DNA from: Streptomyces sp. G-G2
GTDB taxonomy: Bacteria; Actinomycetota; Actinomycetes; Streptomycetales; Streptomycetaceae
Assembly (NCBI RefSeq): GCF_030063135.1
Contig: NZ_JASISO010000001.1
Coordinates: 206,977-270,976 of the forward strand
Length of the DNA: 64,000 nucleotides
Direction: 5' to 3'
The position numbers and the translations under genes are program-made. Below are positions 59,749 to 64,000 of the stretch, one piece after another. A model generated the notes under the pieces. That model saw only the letters and a list, made by a program, of their open reading frames with translations. It was not told the origin of the DNA and ran no database searches. Within the stretch, counting starts at the first letter, position 1. Each line of letters opens with the position of its first letter.

Positions 59749-61512
59749 GTGATCCGCAGAAAGCAGGCAATAGCGATCACCGCTGTGGTCGCAGCCCTGT
59801 CGCTGACCGCCGCGTGCGGTGGGGGCAAGAGCGATGACGGCGCGAAGGGCGGCTCCTCGACGGGCGCCTCCTTCGACGCCGCGACCAAGGGTGTCGTCAA
59901 CGCGTCCGACAAGAAGGGCGGCGAGCTGAAGCTCTGGTCGCCCCAGGACGTCGACTACCTGGACCCGGCGCGCGCCTACTACGGCTTCGTCTGGAACATC
60001 CAGCGCCTGTACATCCGTCAGCTCCTGGCGTACGACAGCAAGCCGGGCAAGGACGGGACCAAGCTGGTCCCGGACCTCGCCGAGGCCCTGCCCGTGCTCA
60101 GCAACGACGGCAAGACGTACACGCTGAAGCTCAAGGACGGCGTGAAGTTCGAGGACGGTACGCCGATCACCTCGAAGGACATCAAGTACGGCGTCGAGCG
60201 CGTCTTCGCGCAGGACGTCCTCTCCGGCGGCCCGACGTACCTGATCGACCAGCTGGACCAGGGCCAGAAGTACCCCGGCCCGTACAAGGACACCGACCCC
60301 AACAAGGCGGGTCTCAAGTCGGTCCAGACGCCGGACGACAAGACGATCGTCTTCAACCTGGCGAGCGCCAACTCGGACTTCAGCTACCTGCTGGCCATGC
60401 CGTCCTCCTCGCCGGTCCCGGTGGCCAAGGACGAGGGCGCCAAGTACACCAACAAGCCCGTCTCCACGGGCCCGTACAAGATCGAGTCCTTCACCTCGGG
60501 CAAGGGCGCCACCCTCGTCCGCAACGAGAACTGGGACCCGAAGACCGACAAGATCCGCTCGGCCCTGCCGGACAAGGTCTCCTTCACGGTCACCACCAAC
60601 CCGGACGACATGGACGCCCGCCTGCTCTCCGGCGACATCGACCTCGCCGTCGACGGCACCGGTGTCCAGCAGGCCGCCAAGAACAAGATCCTGCAGACCC
60701 CGGACCTGAAGAAGAACGCGGACAACCCCTTCACGGGCTACATCCGCTACATGGCCTTCCCGCAGACGGTCGCGCCGTTCGACAACATCGAGTGCCGCAA
60801 GGCCGTCATCTACGCGGCCGACCCGAAGTCGCTGCAGACCGCCCGCGGCGGCCCGACCAGCGGTGACCTCGGCGCGAACATGCTGCCGCCCGGCGTCCCC
60901 GGTGCCGACAAGTCCTACGACCCGTGGGGCCTGACCGCCGGTGCCCCGCAGGTCGACAAGGCCAAGGCCGCGCTCGCCGCCTGCGGCAAGCCCGAGGGCT
61001 TCAAGACCACGATCGCGGTCCGCAACAACCGCGCCCCCGAGGTCAAGACCGCCGAGTCGCTCCAGGCCGCACTGAAGGCCGTGAACATCGACGCCTCGAT
61101 CGACCAGTACGACGGCAAGCTCTCCTCCTCCACGATCGGTTCGCCCGAGAACGTGAAGAAGAAGGGCTACGGCATCATCATCATGGGCTGGGGCGCCGAC
61201 TACAACAGCGGCTCCGGCTTCCTGCAGCCGCTGGTGGACGGCTCGTTCATCCTGCCGAACGGCAACAACAACTACACCGAGCTGAACGACCCCGAGGTCA
61301 ACGGGCTGTTCAAGAAGGCCGCCTCCGCCGCCACGCCGGAGGAAGCCGCGCCGCTCTACACGGAGATCAACAAGAAGATCATGGAGAAGGCGCTCTACCT
61401 TCCCATCAACTTCGACAAGGCGCTCATCTACCACAACCCGCGGTTGACGAACGTGTACTTCAACGACTCCATGGGCCGCATCGACCTCGCCACGCTGGGC
61501 GTCGTCAAGTAA
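59749..61512 (+). CDS. Oligopeptide-binding lipoprotein (SBP family 5)
   Basis: This 587-aa extracellular solute-binding lipoprotein captures peptides (or other family-5 ligands) for the ABC transporter. The lipobox is SLTAAC. Conserved segments include WSPQDVDYLDPARAYYGFVW, LVPDLAEALPVLSNDGKTY, KLKDGVKFEDGTPITSKDIK, STGPYKIESF and YLPINFDKALIYHNPRLTNV. It ends in GRIDLATLGVV. GTG 59749 is preferred for GGAGG ten bases upstream and the immediate signal peptide; the frame is open from 59668. Confidence 0.95.
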   Translation: MIRRKQAIAITAVVAALSLTAACGGGKSDDGAKGGSSTGASFDAATKGVVNASDKKGGELKLWSPQDVDYLDPARAYYGFVWNIQRLYIRQLLAYDSKPGKDGTKLVPDLAEALPVLSNDGKTYTLKLKDGVKFEDGTPITSKDIKYGVERVFAQDVLSGGPTYLIDQLDQGQKYPGPYKDTDPNKAGLKSVQTPDDKTIVFNLASANSDFSYLLAMPSSSPVPVAKDEGAKYTNKPVSTGPYKIESFTSGKGATLVRNENWDPKTDKIRSALPDKVSFTVTTNPDDMDARLLSGDIDLAVDGTGVQQAAKNKILQTPDLKKNADNPFTGYIRYMAFPQTVAPFDNIECRKAVIYAADPKSLQTARGGPTSGDLGANMLPPGVPGADKSYDPWGLTAGAPQVDKAKAALAACGKPEGFKTTIAVRNNRAPEVKTAESLQAALKAVNIDASIDQYDGKLSSSTIGSPENVKKKGYGIIIMGWGADYNSGSGFLQPLVDGSFILPNGNNNYTELNDPEVNGLFKKAASAATPEEAAPLYTEINKKIMEKALYLPINFDKALIYHNPRLTNVYFNDSMGRIDLATLGVVK

Positions 61513-61629
61513 CAGTCGGCACGTGCCTTCACCGCACATGCGCTAGTCCGAAGGGCAGGTGAAGGCCGTTAGGCGGCGGCTGCCGTCCCCACAAGGGGCG
61601 GTGGCCGCCCGCCGGAGCGGCCGACTGCA

Positions 61630-62631
61630 GTGCTCGTCTACCTCATCAGGCGTCTGTTCAACGTCTTCGCCACGCTGCTGGTGGTCTCCTTGGTCACCTT
61701 CGGCATCTTCTTCGCGGTGCCGAAGATCACCGGGTCCGACCCCGCGCTCATGTACGCGGGACGCGAGACCAACGCGACCGCCCTGGCGGGCATCCGCGTG
61801 AAGATGGGCTTCGACAAGCCCATCTCCGAGCAGTACTTGCTCTTCCTCAAGGGAGTCGTGGCCGGTCGCGACTACGACTCCGGCGTGGAGAAGACGCACT
61901 GCCCCGCTCCGTGCTTCGGCTACTCCTTCAAGAGCGAGGCCCCGGTCTGGCAGCTGATGACCAGCCGCATGCCGGTCACCCTCTCGCTCGCCGCGGGAGC
62001 AGCCGTCATCTGGGTGCTCGCGGGTGTGGCCACCGGTGTGATCTCGGCGCTCAAACGCCGGACCGCCATCGACCGCACGGTCATGGTCGGCGCGCTCGCC
62101 GGTGTCTCGCTGCCCATCTTCTTCACCGGCATGGTCGCTCCGGCGATCTTCGTCTACGGCCTCGGCTGGCTGGACGTGTCCAACTACCGGCCGATCACCG
62201 AGGACCCGGTCGCCTGGCTCAACAGCATGATCCTGCCCTGGATCACCCTCGCCTTCCTCTTCGCCGCCACCTACGCCCGGATCACCCGCGCGACGATGCT
62301 CGAAGTCATGGGCGAGGACTACATCCGTACGGCCCGCGCCAAGGGCCTCACGGAGAGCGTGGTCATCCGCAAGCACGCTCTGCGCTCCACGCTCACCCCG
62401 ATCGTCACGATGTTCGGCCTCGACCTCGGCGGACTCCTCGGCGGCGCGGTGCTCACCGAGACGACCTTCAACTTCCAGGGTCTGGGGACGGCGGCGGTCG
62501 CCGCCATCGGCCAGGGCGACCTCCCCGTGATCATGGGAATCACCCTGCTCGCCGCGCTCTTCGTGGTGATGGCCAACCTGATCGTGGACATGCTGTACGC
62601 CGTCATCGACCCGCGCGTGAGGCTGACGTGA
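61630..62631 (+). CDS. Oligopeptide/dipeptide ABC transporter permease (DppB/OppB type)
   Basis: This 333-aa permease starts with the family N-terminus LVYLIRRLFNVFATLLVVSL, has about six helices, and an EAA loop DYIRTARAKGLTESVVIRKH. FGLDLGGLLGGAVLTETTFN is typical of OppB. Residues 75-110 include two cysteines in an extracytoplasmic segment (THCPAPCFGYS), an uncommon feature. GTG 61630 has GGAG twelve bases upstream. Its stop overlaps the next gene's start as GTGA. Confidence 0.93.
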   Translation: MLVYLIRRLFNVFATLLVVSLVTFGIFFAVPKITGSDPALMYAGRETNATALAGIRVKMGFDKPISEQYLLFLKGVVAGRDYDSGVEKTHCPAPCFGYSFKSEAPVWQLMTSRMPVTLSLAAGAAVIWVLAGVATGVISALKRRTAIDRTVMVGALAGVSLPIFFTGMVAPAIFVYGLGWLDVSNYRPITEDPVAWLNSMILPWITLAFLFAATYARITRATMLEVMGEDYIRTARAKGLTESVVIRKHALRSTLTPIVTMFGLDLGGLLGGAVLTETTFNFQGLGTAAVAAIGQGDLPVIMGITLLAALFVVMANLIVDMLYAVIDPRVRLT

Positions 62632-63713
62632 CCGAGAACCCTTCCCTCGTACCCCAGCAGGCCGGACCCTCGGATCCCGCCCGTGCCTTCCTCTCGGTTC
62701 GTGACCTCAAGGTCCACTTCCCGACCGACGACGGCCTGGTCAAGTCCGTCGACGGGCTCTCCTTCGACCTGGAGCGCGGCAAGACCCTCGGCATCGTGGG
62801 CGAGTCCGGCTCCGGCAAGTCGGTCACCTCGCTGGCCATCATGGGTCTGCACCGCACCGGCAACGCCCGCAGCCGCCCGCACATCTCCGGTGAGGTGCTG
62901 CTGGACGGCGAGGACCTGGTCCGGGCCAACGCCGACGACGTACGCAAGCTGCGCGGCCAGAAGATGGCGATGGTCTTCCAGGACCCGCTGTCCGCGATGC
63001 ACCCGTACTACTCGGTCGGCAAGCAGATCATCGAGGCCTACCGGACCCACCAGGACGTCGACAAGAAGACGGCCCGCAAGCGCGCCGTCGAGATGCTGGA
63101 CCGGGTCGGCATCCCCGAGCCGGACCAGCGCGTCGACTCCTACCCGCACGAGTTCTCCGGCGGCATGCGCCAGCGCGCGATGATCGCGATGTCCCTGGTC
63201 AACAACCCCGAACTGCTCATCGCGGACGAGCCGACGACCGCCCTGGACGTCACCGTCCAGGCGCAGATCCTCGACCTGATCCGCGATCTGCAGAAGGAGT
63301 TCGGCTCGGCCGTCATCATGATCACGCACGACCTCGGCGTGGTCGCGGAGATGGCCGACGAGATCCTCGTGATGTATGGCGGCCGCTGTGTCGAGCGGGG
63401 CACCGCGGAGCAGGTGTTCTACGAACCCCGGCACCCCTACACCTGGGGCCTGCTCGGGTCCATGCCGCGCATCGACCGCGACCAGACCGAGCGGCTCATC
63501 CCGGTCAAGGGCTCGCCGCCCAGCCTCATCAACATCCCCAGCGGCTGTGCCTTCCACCCGCGCTGCCCGTTCGCCGACGTACCCAAGGGCGGTATCACCC
63601 GCACCCAGCGGCCCGAGCTGGCCCTGACCAGTGCCGGTCACTGGTCCGCCTGCCACATGTCGCAGGAGGAGCGGACCCGGATCTGGACCGAAGAGATTGC
63701 GCCGAAGCTGTGA
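62628..63713 (+). CDS. Oligopeptide ABC transporter ATP-binding protein (OppD type)
   Basis: This 361-aa ATPase has Walker [19 protein letters not shown]-loop [20 protein letters not shown], signature [14 protein letters not shown], Walker [15 protein letters not shown] and switch His [10 protein letters not shown]. The C-terminal oligopeptide-transporter extension has [13 protein letters not shown] plus WSACHM, four cysteines that in related DppD/OppD bind a [4Fe-4S] cluster; I count Cys in [10 protein letters not shown] and ACHM, so three are clear. GTG 62628 overlaps the permease stop. Confidence 0.95.
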   Translation: MTENPSLVPQQAGPSDPARAFLSVRDLKVHFPTDDGLVKSVDGLSFDLERGKTLGIVGESGSGKSVTSLAIMGLHRTGNARSRPHISGEVLLDGEDLVRANADDVRKLRGQKMAMVFQDPLSAMHPYYSVGKQIIEAYRTHQDVDKKTARKRAVEMLDRVGIPEPDQRVDSYPHEFSGGMRQRAMIAMSLVNNPELLIADEPTTALDVTVQAQILDLIRDLQKEFGSAVIMITHDLGVVAEMADEILVMYGGRCVERGTAEQVFYEPRHPYTWGLLGSMPRIDRDQTERLIPVKGSPPSLINIPSGCAFHPRCPFADVPKGGITRTQRPELALTSAGHWSACHMSQEERTRIWTEEIAPKL

Positions 63714-64000
63714 CCGATACGACGGACATGAAGAAGACGGCGGACCGGGCGGCGGACCAGGCCGCGGGTGCGGCCGACGCGGCCGGGGAACCGCTGCTGA
63801 AGGTCACCGGCCTGGTCAAGCACTTCCCCATCCACAAGGGGCTGCTGCGCCGCGAGTCCGGGGCCGTGAGGGCCGTCGACGGCATCGACTTCGACGTCCG
63901 CCGCGGTGAGACCCTCGGCATCGTCGGCGAGTCCGGCTGCGGCAAGTCGACCATGGGGCGGCTGATCACCCGGCTGCTCGAACCGACGGGCGGCACGGTC
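63710..64000 (+). CDS. Oligopeptide ABC transporter ATP-binding protein (OppF type), cut by window edge
   Basis: Only the first 97 codons are present. The N-terminus begins [20 protein letters not shown], followed by [20 protein letters not shown] and the Walker [21 protein letters not shown], which identifies an OppF-type ATPase, the second nucleotide-binding subunit. GTG 63710 overlaps the OppD stop (GTGA), so it is translationally coupled. The remainder lies to the right. Confidence 0.93.
   Translation, partial: MTDTTDMKKTADRAADQAAGAADAAGEPLLKVTGLVKHFPIHKGLLRRESGAVRAVDGIDFDVRRGETLGIVGESGCGKSTMGRLITRLLEPTGGTV

Overview
This 64 kb window is chromosomal DNA of a Streptomyces-type actinomycete. 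The evidence is very high GC with G/C-ending codons, frequent GTG starts, purine-rich Shine-Dalgarno sites, long perfect-stem terminators without U-tracts, one rare TTA leucine codon, and typical actinomycete genes (GlgE, several L,D-transpeptidases, a tandem glycine riboswitch before gcvT, a cobalamin riboswitch before cbiM). I see no insertion sequence, CRISPR array, rRNA or tRNA.

Layout. (1) 1-10 kb: divergent glgE (cut by the left edge) and glgP for alpha-glucan metabolism; a two-headed Lrp/AsnC regulator divergent from an MFS exporter; a secreted repeat protein; a nitronate-monooxygenase-like flavoprotein. (2) 10-30 kb: a secreted M4 metalloprotease, then a Wzx/Wzy-type exopolysaccharide region. 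It holds an initiating phosphoglycosyltransferase, GDP-fucose synthesis (gmd, fcl), a 926-aa secreted propeller/LamG/DNRLRE protein, a lipoprotein, two GT4 glycosyltransferases, an acyltransferase, Wzy, Wzx, a Wzz/BY-kinase-like protein with a broken P-loop, and a cytidylyltransferase / CDP-alcohol phosphotransferase pair. (3) 29.7-42 kb: glgX, then a cell-surface block of two paralogous lipoprotein L,D-transpeptidases, a shorter YkuD protein and a large choice-of-anchor-A/SpaA-type protein; then enoyl-CoA hydratase, a TTA-containing anti-sigma-type ATPase, and a deacetylase/beta-propeller lipoprotein pair behind the most AT-rich DNA I saw. (4) 42-44.6 kb: a cytochrome P450 and a cyclodipeptide synthase that resemble Mycobacterium tuberculosis CYP121 and Rv2275, beside an EF-hand protein. 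(5) 44.6-48.8 kb: a cobalt ECF operon cbiM-N-Q-O ending in a PadR regulator, under a cobalamin riboswitch; then an AMIN-like secreted protein. (6) 49-58 kb: glycine/serine metabolism (sdaA, APC permease, glyA, gcvH, gcvT with tandem glycine riboswitch), a P-loop kinase-like protein and two SseB-like proteins. (7) 58.7-64 kb: an oligopeptide/dipeptide ABC operon, cut by the right edge.

How the genes fit together. glgE, glgP and glgX form an alpha-glucan set split by the polysaccharide region. The polysaccharide genes cover nucleotide-sugar supply, initiation, elongation, modification, flipping, polymerisation and length control, so they plausibly make one fucose-containing polymer. The P450/synthase pair is a compact diketopiperazine pathway and is the most interesting item here. 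Its predicted pocket differs from the mycocyclosin enzymes at positions expected to affect substrate, so the product may differ.
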